From the NCBI GenBank assembly GCA_021464245.1, contig JADCRB010000043.1, forward strand, positions 1,759,569-1,823,568: DNA of 64,000 nt, given 5' to 3'. Both the position numbers and the translations under genes were made by a program. The stretch's first letter is position 1. Every line of letters starts with the position of its first letter. Positions 11,541 through 22,293 of this stretch are shown here, in pieces. The DNA is from Carallia brachiata (taxonomy: Eukaryota > Streptophyta > Magnoliopsida > Malpighiales > Rhizophoraceae). The notes beneath the pieces are model-generated. The model did not search any database. It had not been told where the DNA came from and was given only the letters and a program-made list of their open reading frames with translations.

Positions 11541-11740
11541 AGGGATGATAATTTTATCTGTATTCATAAAAAATTATGGGTACTCACCCCAATGAATACG
11601 GGGTCCAAAATCTTTAATCGGGGAAAGGGGATTCCCGTTCTATTTTTCAAATTTTTTAACAGGTATAAGAATAAAAAGGAGTTTATTTATTTTTGTCTTC
11701 ATACTTTCTTCATACCCGTCCTGTTTATTTATTAATTTAT
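11541..11740. mobile_element. Possible hAT-like insertion (left part)
   Basis: At about 11541 the homology with the B and D flanks stops. The new sequence starts GGGATGATAATTTTATC and contains GGGTACTCACCCC and AATACGGGG, the style of many plant hAT-type non-autonomous elements. Homology with the other flanks resumes near 12500 (TGGTACGCACTCAAATTGCA). I cannot define the right end or a target-site duplication, so the 11541-12490 insertion may be composite. Confidence 0.35.
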
Positions 11741-12854
11741 TTATTATTCTTCTCTCTTTTATTTTTGTTCAAATCACTTATTCTTTCCTTTTAATTTTTT
11801 ACTTCGCCCTTCACTCAATCATTCTTTTAACATCGAAACCACGAAATCTAACCTTCAAAAATCCAGACTACCATGAGCATTCATTTATTACGAGGACTTG
11901 CAGAACATCATGAGTATTCATGACTTTGAGGTACTGTTGTAATTGGCGTCCTGAATACAAAGGGGAAGTGGGAGAAGGACGTTACTTGTTACATTTGGCT
12001 TCTTTTGAAATGGGAATGAAATGTAAATACAGTTGATGGATAGGAAGTGTGTACAAAGGAACTGATGATATCTAATGGTAAGACATATGCCATATGATAT
12101 CTAGTGGAGCATTTCCCCCTAATAGGAAATGGGTTTTCCATCATACATTTATCCGCATATTGACTATGTTTCTATGGTTTGTGGATTTGTTGCAATTTGA
12201 GAATGGGTGTAACAAAAAAAAGGAAACCAATACCTTAGTTGATAAACAAGATGGTCGTAGACTAACCGTCCATTTGTTGTATCATTGGCATATAATAGAA
12301 AATTGTGGATTAGTATATTTACTAAATTTAAATTGTTTAAAATTAATATTATATTTCAATATAGACGGATATGAGGTGAGTACGAGAATCCACGTTTTTC
12401 ATTGGAAATAAAAATAAGAACAAAGATAAATTTAATAATCAAGTATGAAAAACAAGGAAGTCATTTTCGTCTTGCGATCCTTTTCATTATCACCCCTTTT
12501 AATAAGCACCAGAGATATATTATTAAAAAGTGGTACGCACTCAAATTGCACGATGTTTTGTTTCCCAGGAATTAAAATGATGGTGCTCGTGTGGGCCTTT
12601 CAGACAACTGAAAATGAGATGAAAGGACATTGGGCTTAAAATTTGTGGAAAATTATAAAGCGCGAGTTTTTGAAAAGGGGCCTGTGCATATGGGAGGAGA
12701 ACAACGGAAAGGTCCTTCGAGGGTTTTTTTTTTTTTTTTAATGATAATTAAGAATATAAAATGATCTACCGAAATTTTGGAAAACCTGTGGCCTAATTAA
12801 CTAATACACAATACTGGAAATAATCTTTTTTTTTCCCAAAATTTTCAAACCTTA

Positions 12855-13336
12855 AAGCGCGTTTTGTTTTGGTGTAAAATGGTATTGAAGAAAGCATGAG
12901 AAAGAAATGTGGTGGAAAATGAAAATTTCAGTTGTTTGGAGAAAGTATGAAAAGGAAATTTTCTTAAGAAACACAAAAAATTTTGTCAGCTGGTTACTGT
13001 TCATAATCACACCTAATTGGTGAGAAAACGTTGTAAAGTTGACAAAATAATAATGTTACTTACTTAATTACAAAATTGCCCTCAATTCAAGGATAATTTA
13101 AAGTGCAAAAATGAGGGGTGTAAATGTCATTTTTTAAATAACAATCAAATCTCTCTACTTTCTTTTCATTTTAAACAAAAAATTTACTTTTAAACCATTA
13201 TCTTTTTTACTCATTTCTAACATATCCAAGTAATTATAAAAAAAAAATTAATTTTTTTTCTATTATTTTCTTTCTCATAACTTTCTTTTTCACTACTTTT
13301 TTCACACTTCATTTTCAATCTAAACATAACGTGAGT
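12855..13336. mobile_element. MITE in gene A 3' flank
   Basis: Left end GCGCGTTTTGTTTTGGTGTAA and the reverse complement of the right end (ACTCACGTTATGTTTAGATTG) are imperfect inverted repeats. Their similarity continues through GAAAAAG-rich arms of over 50 bp. The flank of gene D (about 33850-33870) runs through this point without it. No coding capacity. Confidence 0.65.
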
Positions 13337-14074
13337 CTCCATATGCATGTTATCGATGCTGTAATATTTAACATCCCTACTCTCGTGATCGAGTTATAAT
13401 TTTCATTTTCTTTTGTAATGTCTAAAGGACGTTTCCTGTTGAATCCCGATCGAAATGAATGTCGAAACAGAAGGAAAAAAAAAAAAAGGATTTATTGTAC
13501 GCAACCCCATTTTTCAATAGATCCAAATTTTGATTTATATAAAAGAAAGTTCTGGGCTGGAGTCACAAGTCTTTAATATCTAAGGAGAATATTCATATCT
13601 GCCGGAGCTACTGGTTTATTACAGCATTAATGTTTTGGCATGTACTGCTACCAGTATTGTTTTGCTAATAAAAAAACACTTTGTTGTTAAAAAACCTATA
13701 TATATATCCTTTAACTCTGTTAAGCTTGATTTTTGTTAAGGAATGAATTGATTTTGCATCACATGATTCATAGCTGAACTTCAAACACTAACGGGAAAAA
13801 TGTAGGGGAGAGAAATATGAGAAGAATGAGTCTGAGAAAAATAAATGTTGAAAGAGAGAAATGCATTTCATCATTTTTATATTTAAAAGTGTAATGTGAG
13901 AAAAGAAAATTAAAAATATTTTATTTGAAAATGAGTGGAAAGGACGAGGGAAAAAAAAAATATATTATAATATCAAATTCACCCTTAAAATAAAAATTAA
14001 AAAAGTAAAAGTAAAGCTAAAAATATAATTTAAACAAAAAAAACCTAAAAAAAAAATAAAAGAGGCCGGCTGGC

Positions 14075-14092
14075 CAAAAGGCTAGCCTTTTG
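14075..14092. repeat. Perfect 18-bp palindrome CAAAAGGCTAGCCTTTTG
   Basis: Exact inverted repeat with no spacer, next to GGCCGGC. The identical palindrome occurs at the matching place in block 2 (26508-26525). It lies inside the MITE-like element and was probably present before the block duplication. Confidence 0.85.
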
Positions 14093-14102
14093 TCCTATAC
14101 AC

Positions 14103-14532
14103 TGTATTTGGATAAAATTTTTAAGGGAGAGAAAAGTGAAGGAGAAGAAAGTGGAGGAAAGATCATTAGATGAGAGAAATATTTTCTATTTTTTTTTTAT
14201 GTTTGGGAAACGGTGAAAAGTAGGGGAGAGGAATATAAAATGTATTAAAAAAATAATTTTATCTTTTATAATAAATTTTATTTAAATATTTTGTTTAGGT
14301 AAAATTATACATTTTAAATTATGTGAGAGATAATTGAGTCATTTAATAAATTTAATAGGCGAATCAACAATTTTTTTTTTCATTTTTGGGAGAATTAATT
14401 TTGGTAGGGTAAGAAATTAGAGAAATTAAAAATTTTCTTCTCCCTCACCTTTCAAACATTTTCTAAATATAATAATTTATCTTAATTCTCTCACTTTCTT
14501 CTCCCCTTTTTCCCCCCCCTCCCAAATACAAT
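14103..14532. mobile_element. MITE nested beside the palindrome, gene A flank only
   Basis: Ends GTATTTGGATAAAATT and, reverse complemented, GTATTTGGGAGGGGGG. The interior arms carry GGGAGAGAAAAGTGAAGGAG on one side and the complementary CTCTCACTTTCTTCTCCCC on the other. Block 2 passes from TTTTGTCCCGTAGTG directly to TTTCACCTAAATC at about 26530, so the element is absent there. A related element in the opposite orientation lies at about 30024-30491. Confidence 0.6.
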
Positions 14533-15178
14533 GATAACGTTCCACCCAAATCTTCCCAAATTTAGAAAAATTGGATTTTGGTGAGACATAAGAAAAAACT
14601 TAAGTCCCACTATTTTTGTTTTTTTCGTTCTTTTTCTTCTCAAACAACATCACATTTCTCATTCCACCCCTCATTCTTTTCAAGGTCCCACCGGTTTTGT
14701 TTTTTTTATTCTTTTCCTTCCCAAAGAACATCACATTTCTTATCCAATCCACCCCCATTCGTTTCACTTACAAAAAAAATCCCTCTCAAGTCATGCTTCC
14801 CAAACAAAAGGTAAAAACACATGGGAAAAAAAAGAATCTTGATAATTATTGGAACCATTTTATTTATTGATAGCAACTGGCACGAGGCAAGCAACAACGC
14901 AGGTGGACCCGTAGAAAAGCATATAACTTCTCTCAGAGCACTTGACAGTGACATAAGACATTATCACCGTACACGTAGAAAAGCAAATATCACCATCCTA
15001 ATCACGTGTGCAAACGGACACACGCTTAACAGTTGACCCGTCACTTTCCTTATTAAGACACGTAGACGCACGCATATTAATTAGTTATAATACCTTCTTA
15101 TTTGTAGATCTAATTAATCATTGCCACAAAGGACAGGGCTGCTCCCTCTGATTGATGATTAATATTATGATCGAGCAC

Positions 15179-16676
15179 TCAAAGCCGAAGTTGTGCGATG
15201 CTTGATCTTCCGTCGATGACATGGAAGTCATTATTCTCCAAAAATTGTTTGTAGGTCATTCCAAGGAATCTAGGTGGGTGGGAGTCGTCCACAAATTCTG
15301 GTGCAGGGCACACAAATGTGTCCAATGACGGCCCCATAAAATATGGTGGGGTCAACCTCCTGACTTCGCTGTTCAATATCACTCGATGATTCGCAGCCTT
15401 AAACTTGCCATTGGTTAAAACCTGCAATTACCCCTACAAATTATTAAAGAGATCACTCTAAATGATAATCAGTATTAATTAACAAGAGATTTAATTGATT
15501 AATTAATTTTGACTTTTTGATATACCTCAGTGAGATCAGCAACGACACATGCGATCCAATCAGGCTCAATGTTTACGTTCAGCCACTTGCCATTATGCTC
15601 CAGTTGTAGCCCACCGTTGGTATTTTGAGTAATAAGAGTGAAAAAACCAGTGTCGGTGTGTTCAAGTTGGCCCATCCGGTTTGTCGGACTCTGACGTGCC
15701 GGATAGTCATTGACAGTAAGAAAATCGTGGCCGGATTCCAATTTAAATTTCTTCTCAAAGAAGTCATCCTCCACTCCCAAGGCCTTTGACATCCCTGTAA
15801 GAAGCTCAAGTCCTAGCCCCCTTACTTCTTCGCTAAACTCTTTGACCGTCTCACTGCGAATATTAATTACAGGGAAAATTTTGATTAATTTGTGGCTAAT
15901 CATTCAGGAATGTAATTAATTGAGACATAAACTAAGGCAATTTCACTAAAAAAAAAAAAAAAACTAAGGAGCTAAGTAATTACGTTAAAGCAGGTGGCTT
16001 AGACGGGCAGTGCACGGTGGGATGCGTGGTTACATAAAGAAACTCCCTACTAATAATGTTTGTTTCCTCTTTGAACAAGCGGATCCTATCGTCTGGATCC
16101 CTTGTGTCGTACTTGCGCTTCTCCTCTTCTGGCTGATCAAAGAATTCCATTAATCTTTCTATGGTCTCTCTTATCAGATTTAATGGCACCGGATGGTTTT
16201 TCACCTGTGGAATTATCATCCATCAATTAAGCTCAATATGTACAACACGTTACTATGTATGGAAAGGAAAAGAGATATTTAAGTGCCTATATATATATAT
16301 AATTCACTTATAAGAGTCCTCTTCATGAACAATGGCTACTGTTAAAAAACAGGTGAAAACTGGTCTCTAATTGGTTATAATATTGTAACATACATACTTT
16401 ATGCTAGGAAGGTAAAGATTTCTCAAAATAGAACAGGCTGTTACAAATATCTTGGATGTCTGGCTATTTCTAAAGTCAATTATACTAATAAATATCTCTC
16501 TTAGGGCTCGAATTGTAAATTTTAACTTAAGATTTTTTTTTTTTTTTTGCTTAGTAAACTAATAGCTACTCCAGCCTCCTTAAGGAGATGAAGTGCTTAA
16601 ATAGAAGTTTAAACTCCCGCTTGGAGGCTTGGAGACACTCTTCTTGATAACTGAGTAAATACACGCCTCAACCTAA

Positions 16677-16713
<37 letters not shown>

Positions 16714-17628
16714 ATTTCTACTTAGACAAAACTCCATAACTATTTGGCAAACTTTCGCGTGTTGAATGTTTTACCGTACTAAGCTTTACTAAAATTATTG
16801 AGGCCCGCCACCTTGTCTCCCTGCAATAATATAGAAATAGGACTGTTCCTGTGTGCCAAAAAAAAAAAGGACTGTTCCAAAAAAAGAAGAATTATATACA
16901 TAGATGCCGCAAGCAACTTTCACGTCCTAATTCTGTTTTGATGTTCACTCGCACTTAGGGATAAAGACCATTTAAGTCCTAATTTTTTTATAAATTTTTA
17001 TAATTTAATTTTTTAATTTTTTCAATTGAATTTTATATTTTTTAAAATTGAGTCTTTCTATCAATTTAATCGTTAAAAATATATTTGACTTAACAAATCT
17101 TAAAGATATTTGATCTAATGATTAAATTAATTTTTAATAGTCAAATTGAAAAAAAAAATCAATTATAATGGATGTAAAAGATATATGCCTGATTTAAAAA
17201 TAAAAATTTAAAATTTAAATAAGTGTTATTAATTTGTTAACTTTGTTTGCCATGTTTTATGTGCAGTGTATGAGAATTCAGCCAGCCTTCATCTATAACA
17301 CGTGCTAATAAGGAAAATAAAAGCAAAGAGAGCATATGAACAGGCCGGAGATGATCAGAACTAAGAAGGTACAAAAGAGAGGGAGGAAATTAATGATGCC
17401 TACGATGAAAAAACCATATTCGCGGCACCATTTGCCGAGGTCTTCAATGGATTTGGAACGTTGAGCAGGATCATCGGACTTAAACATGGTGTAATCTATG
17501 ATGGGAAGAAGTTCATGATCTACTCCATGCCAGCATTCGATGCTGTCAATGGTCACAGAGCAATTTGCAAGAAAGGGGCTGATTGTTTTTGGCTCAAAAG
17601 AATTTTGTTTGAGAATGGACACCTCCAT
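15179..17628 (-). CDS. 2-oxoglutarate/Fe(II)-dependent dioxygenase, array gene A
   Basis: Four exons on the minus strand: 17404-17628, 15984-16204, 15526-15853 and 15179-15421. All introns are GT..AG, phases 0, 2, 0. The 338-aa product compares with about 350 for plant DOXC enzymes. The N-terminal DIOX_N part (about 40-150) carries DLGKWCREYGFF and NHPVP. The jelly-roll domain (about 190-300) has Fe ligands His214 and Asp216 (EHTDTG) and His270 (NHRV), plus Arg280 for 2-oxoglutarate in R-L-T. The C-terminal PAPEFVDD..PP..LGMTY pattern matches the 2-ODD19-like clade. The enzyme should use O2 and 2-oxoglutarate to hydroxylate or desaturate a small molecule in the cytosol; the substrate is unknown. 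Start chosen because the same Met begins B and D and the exon lengths agree. Exon 1 is one codon longer than in B and D (HELLPIID). Confidence 0.92.
16677..16710. repeat. (AAT)n microsatellite in intron 1 of gene A
   Basis: Perfect AAT run of about 11 units. The intron of C has only a short imperfect version near 28686-28703. Confidence 0.85.
16960..17232. mobile_element. Palindromic MITE in intron 1, shared by A and C
   Basis: Long imperfect inverted repeat: the left half (TTTTTATAAATTTTTATAAT...GAATTTTATATTTT) is complementary to the right half. It stands between TCACTCGCACT and GTTAACTTTGTTTGCC, where B has only CATCATAATTA. C carries the same element at about 29245-29585, so it entered before the two-gene block was duplicated. 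Confidence 0.6.
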
Positions 17629-17730
17629 TGAGAAGATGGCGAGGAAAAGAAAGCTTTAACAGCTACTTAGAGAAACTACTGTAGATTATGGAAACCAATG
17701 AGAGCATGCAAATATGGCGTTGAGCATGCC

Positions 17731-17745
17731 AGTATTTATTGGCGG
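17731..17745 (-). promoter_or_regulatory. Probable core promoter motif of gene A
   Basis: On the minus strand the motif reads CCGCCAATAAATACT, joining a CCAAT box and a TATA-like AATAAATA about 110 nt above the start codon. The same motif stands at the same distance in gene B (25647-25661), in diverged form in C (30538-30550) and in D (38638-38650). Confidence 0.5.
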
Positions 17746-19427
17746 AGGACTGCACGTCACGATCGAATAAGTCATAATCAAAGAGATTTTTAATTTATTT
17801 TTTTAATATGTATAATTTATATATAATTTTATATTATAAAATAAATGATGTCTAGTTAAAATAAAAATAAAATAATAGAATTGTATGATATAAAATTATA
17901 AGTGAGTAATATTTATAAAAAAAAGAGTAAAATTTTTAAATAGTCATCATGAATTACAATAATGTACTGGGCTTTGATATAAGGATGGTTAAATTCATCG
18001 ACACGAAAAGAGATGTGATTATCTTTTTGGTATATTTTTTTATATATTTGTTACACATCAATTTTAACATTATTAAAAGAGAGAGAGTTTGGTTTGGACT
18101 TTTTTTTTTTTACTTTTAAAGTTTTAAAAAATAATTTTTTTTTTTTAATTTTTTAAAAATAAAAATTTTTTAAAAAAATATGTGAAAAGAGTGTTGTGTG
18201 CCACATCATCGTCTTCTTCTAATGTAGATGATGTGGGGCTGGTTGGACCATTGCGTGTTAGGTTTAACAGTTGAATAATAAAAAAAGGTGAACAAATTTG
18301 ACGATACGAAAGTAATGGGTAGATTATAAAAAATAAAAGTTACAGGTGAAATTTTCAAAATGATCAAAAGTAATAGGTGAAATTTATATTTATGAGTTAA
18401 GATAAGAGAGAATTTAATTTAGATAGAGTGGTGAAAAACATATACTTTTATTTTTAAGATATCTGAAGTTTGAGCTCTAGATTTAAGAAAAAAATATGTG
18501 TTTTACTCTTTGACTTTAATTCCGTGCCAATTTCTCTCAGAACCTCACATATGTAATTGTCATTTCTTTTTTTTTTTTTTTTGATAAATAGGAAATAACA
18601 CATTCAATTATCAATGAGAGAGGCATCATTCCGAATAGGATGGACCGTTCTGACCAAAAGAGGCAAGTAGCATGATTACAGCTCTATTTGACAATGCCTA
18701 TTTGATAGTGCTGTGACATAAATTACTGTAAATAGAAATATTGTATAGTAAATAAAATATTAAAATTAAAAATATTATTATTTAAAGTTATAAATTATTT
18801 AGTAATAGTTATAAAAAAATTATGAAAAACATTTAAATTTTAAATGTTTGATAACTTCTTAAATTAATAGAATTATTTTTATATACTTAACTCATAATTT
18901 GTGTAGTGTAATTATTGAATTTTTTCACATTTTCTAAAGCATTCCTAAGGAGCTTCTCTAAAATTAAGGTTTTGATGGCTATTATGTTTGTAAAACACAA
19001 TTTAAAAAAATTTACTAAATATTAAATAAATTACTTTTAATCTAAAATATAATTATCACACCACAAGACACCTTCCACCTTAATACCAAACATAACTTGC
19101 GACATATATAACGTGGACAACGTGGATTACTGTCTTTGGCGAAGGAGAGAACAAAATAAAAACAGGATTTCTTTCACCGTGGAATTGTGTTTGTATAATT
19201 CCTGCTGCCGCGTATGGCTTTTTTATTGGTGGACAAAAGATGCTAAGAGATCGTAGATATGACAATCAAAGTGGACTTCTGTCCTTCGCAATTTTTTTTG
19301 ACCACAGTCTGTCCTTCACAATTGAATTTTATTATTGGGACATACTAATTAATTAAGAAGTTGAATTCAGTTTATTCATTTTTACGAAATAAAAAAATAT
19401 AAATTTTTTTGACCAAAATTATATATC

Positions 19428-19429
<2 letters not shown>

Positions 19430-19450
<21 letters not shown>
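19430..19450. repeat. (TA)n microsatellite
   Basis: Perfect TA run in the flank between genes A and B, absent at the matching places near 11450 and 32000. Confidence 0.85.
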
Positions 19451-19458
<8 letters not shown>

Positions 19459-19500
19459 TATATCCTTTTAATCAAAGACTTTATATGCTGGGAAAGGGGA

Positions 19501-19973
19501 TATGTAATTATTTAATTCTAAATTTTTATATTTTTTTATATTTAAGTTTTAAATCTTTTTAAAATTTTATTTCAGTTCTAAACTTTTAATTTTACTTTAA
19601 ATCAGTTCTTCTATTAATTAATTTGTTAAAAATTAAGTTTGACCAACAAAAATTATTTTATAAAGGTAAAATATATTATTTAAATATTTTTTTAAGAAAT
19701 ACGCTCAAACAGCGTATGAGTTAAGATTTTAATTTTTTTTTTTTTTTTTCAAGATTACAAAACGTATTTCTGTTAACTTGTGAATTTAAATAGTTTATTT
19801 TATCTTTTTAAAATAATTTTCGTTATTCAAACTTAATTTTTAACGGATTGACTAACAGAAGGACTGATTTGGTGTAAAAATAAAAAGTTTAAAACTAAAA
19901 TGAAATTTTAAAAAAATTTAAAACTTAAATATAAAAAAATATAGAAGTTTAGAAATAAAAAAGTATATATACC
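19501..19973. mobile_element. 473-bp long-TIR MITE
   Basis: The outer ~190 bp on each side are inverted repeats: TTTTTTATATTTAAGTTTTA on the left and its complement near 19915-19945 on the right, with AAAAATTAAGTTTGA and its complement further in. The insert is flanked by GGAAAGGGG (19491-19499) and GGAAAAAGGGG (19974-19984). The flank of gene D (about 32038-32045) has the single site AAAGGGGCTTATGG. A 9-11 bp duplication with long arms suggests a Mutator-like non-autonomous element. Confidence 0.75.
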
Positions 19974-22293
19974 GGAAAAAGGGGGTTGTGGAGACTTGCA
20001 AAAATTATAGTCCCGTGAGCCTACGATAAGTATGAGAAAATATTATAAAAAGAGTAATGATAAAGGTCACCAAAAATGTTTCACAATTTGTCTCAACTGC
20101 GACAAATATTGCTGGGTTGGACAATTTTTTATTTAACAGCGTCAACAAGTTGCTTAGCTCTTGTAATAATACTAACGGTCCAGGAAAATTTGCTAAATAA
20201 TTTTCGCTACCTCGACCATTACTTTCATGAAAAGTAGCACGCACTCAATTTGCACGATATTTTATTTTGTGAGTGTTAAAATGATGGCGTTCGTGTGGGC
20301 CTTTCAGACAGCTGCAATGAAAGGAGCTTGGAATTGGAACTGTGGAAAATTATTAGGAGGTATTTAATTTTGTCGAAGAGTGTTGTTGTGACTGTTAAAA
20401 ATTAAAAAAAAAAAGATAAAATAATATTTAATTATTTTTTGAAGATGTTGTTGTTACTGGTATTTATTATAAAATATTGTTGATTGAAAAATTAGGAATT
20501 CCTTAATTTTTGGATTTTATCAAATACAAATACAATTACATAATTACCCCCGGCACTGCAACACTTGCGCTTTGCCACACTGTACGAACGCGTTGTACAA
20601 ATAATGAAAGGAACTTAGTGAAAGGGTCTCTACAGTTGATCGAAATTCCTTTTTTACAACTATTGTTTGTTCACGTTATATGTAGTAAAGTAGTACTATA
20701 TTTTTTTTTTCAATTTTTCTTTTTTTCAACTTTTTTTGTAAACTGGATAAAAAGAAAACTTTTCTTTGTAAAACGTAAATAAAATAATATTATTTTTACT
20801 TAAATTTCTCCCAATACAGACCAATGTCTACTATTTCAAGTATAGTCACTTCCTCTCTTTTTTTCTTTTTCCGTTTTTTTAATTGTGTAAACAGTAATTT
20901 AGACAATAAAAAAGACATATTTTTTTGAATACAATAATATGCATAGTAAAAATAATTTTTTTTGAAAATAATAATACTTATTATAAATTATAATTGACAT
21001 TCAAGTCATATATATATTAAGTTTTTATTTCTAAGTAAATAAGATATATTTTTATAAGACTGGTTTAGATTATAGGCTAAAAGATATTTTATTATAATAA
21101 AATATATAGAATATCTAAAATAATTATTTTATTATTTAATAAGTGTTAATTTAATCAAATAATATAATTTCATTTTATTTTTCAATAACAATAATAAAAA
21201 CAGCAATCAACAATTAATAACAATAATAATAATCAATAATATTACAACTAAACACCTCTTAAAATACAAGTCGTAAAAAAGTGACGTTTGCACATGGACG
21301 GAGAAAAATGAAAAGACTCCTCGATGGTTTTTATTTTTCACGATAATTAGGAATATAAATGATCTAAGAAGGTTTCCTGTCGAACCCAATCGAAACGAAT
21401 GGCGAAAGGGCAGAAAGAAAAAAAAAAAAGATTTACTGTACGCAATCCCATTTTTTAGTAGATTTAAATTTTTAATAGATCTAAAAGAAGAATTCTGGGG
21501 CTGGAGTCACAAGCTTTTAATATCTAAGGAGATCATTCAAATCTTCTGGTGCTGCTGCTGGTAGGGCTAGTAGGCTGCCAGCTGTTCCTGCTCGCTTGTG
21601 ACAGCATTAGAAATTTGGCAAGTACTGCTGCCAGTTTTGTTAATAAAAAAAGACTTTGTCGTTAAAAAAAAAAAAAAAAGGGAGAGAGGTTTCATATATT
21701 AGACTCTTACAGCGAGAATAAGCCATATGAAGAGTTTTAAAATGGTGAAAAAAATTCGATAGTTTTTTAACTATGTTAGGCTTATGGAATGAATTAATTT
21801 TGCAGCACATGATTCATAGTTGATGATCAACTTCACGTACTCATTAACTGGAAAAACACACGGGAAACAAGAGGATCTTGATATTTAAAGGAACAAGAAA
21901 CTTTTATTTACTGATAGCAATTGGCACGAGGGAAGCAACAACAAAGGTGACACGTAGAATAGAAAAGCAAATAATTTTTCTCATAGCACCTTTTTTTTTT
22001 GGACATGACTCATAGCACTTGACAGTGACATAGGAATTCTGCACATCCCACCACGTATTATTTAAGCAACCTTACCATCATAATCACATGTATAAAGTCA
22101 ACCCACACAGCCGACACACACTTATAAACGGTCCACCCGTCACTTCCCTAATTAAGACACATAGCAGGCAAACGTCATTAATTAGTTATATATAATACCT
22201 TATTATTTGTAGATCTAATCATTGCATATAAAAAATCACAAAGGACGGGGCGGCTCCATTTAATTGATCAATGATGATTAGTATTATGAGGAC

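Larger units (their letters stand above)
13790..14815. mobile_element. MITE-like element, copy A, with a nested MITE
   Basis: Counterpart of the element at 26241-26838, enlarged by another MITE at about 14103-14532. Its right part ends CCCAAACAAAAGGTAAAAA near 14798-14817. The left end is diverged (AACGGGAAAAATGTAGGGG in place of TTTGGGAAAAAATGTAGGGG). Confidence 0.5.
9945..15178. repeat. Array 3'-flank unit, copy next to gene A
   Basis: The 3' flank of gene A is homologous to the 3' flanks of gene B (18405-22293) and gene D (31205-35038). Anchors shared by all three include the GTGCCAATTTCTC block (10128, 18524, 31393), the GTATAATTCCTGCTGCC block (10630, 19192, 31621), GAATTCAGTTTATTCATTTTTA or close variants (11412, 19364, 31969) and TTTCCTGT-GAA-CC (13431, 21372, 33949). 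This copy has gained several elements: a LINE piece, a hAT-like piece and two MITEs. The shared flank shows that each duplication carried several kilobases below the gene. Confidence 0.85.
18405..22293. repeat. Array 3'-flank unit, copy between A and B
   Basis: Homologous to 9945-15178 and especially to 31205-35038. It lies above gene A and below gene B. Relative to the D flank it has gained a 473-bp element (19501-19973) and an AT repeat, and it has lost about 180 bp at 21360, where the D flank keeps 33770-33945. No gene seen. Confidence 0.85.

Noticed and set aside
14578..14870. Ser/Phe-rich open frames around 14.6-14.9 kb (also 26558-26771)
   Set aside because: They arise from the pyrimidine-rich arm of a MITE-like element and are low complexity.
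15710..15919. Antisense open frames over the dioxygenase exons (also 22336-22533, 35081-35278)
   Set aside because: They mirror the codon structure of the real exons on the opposite strand and have no independent support.
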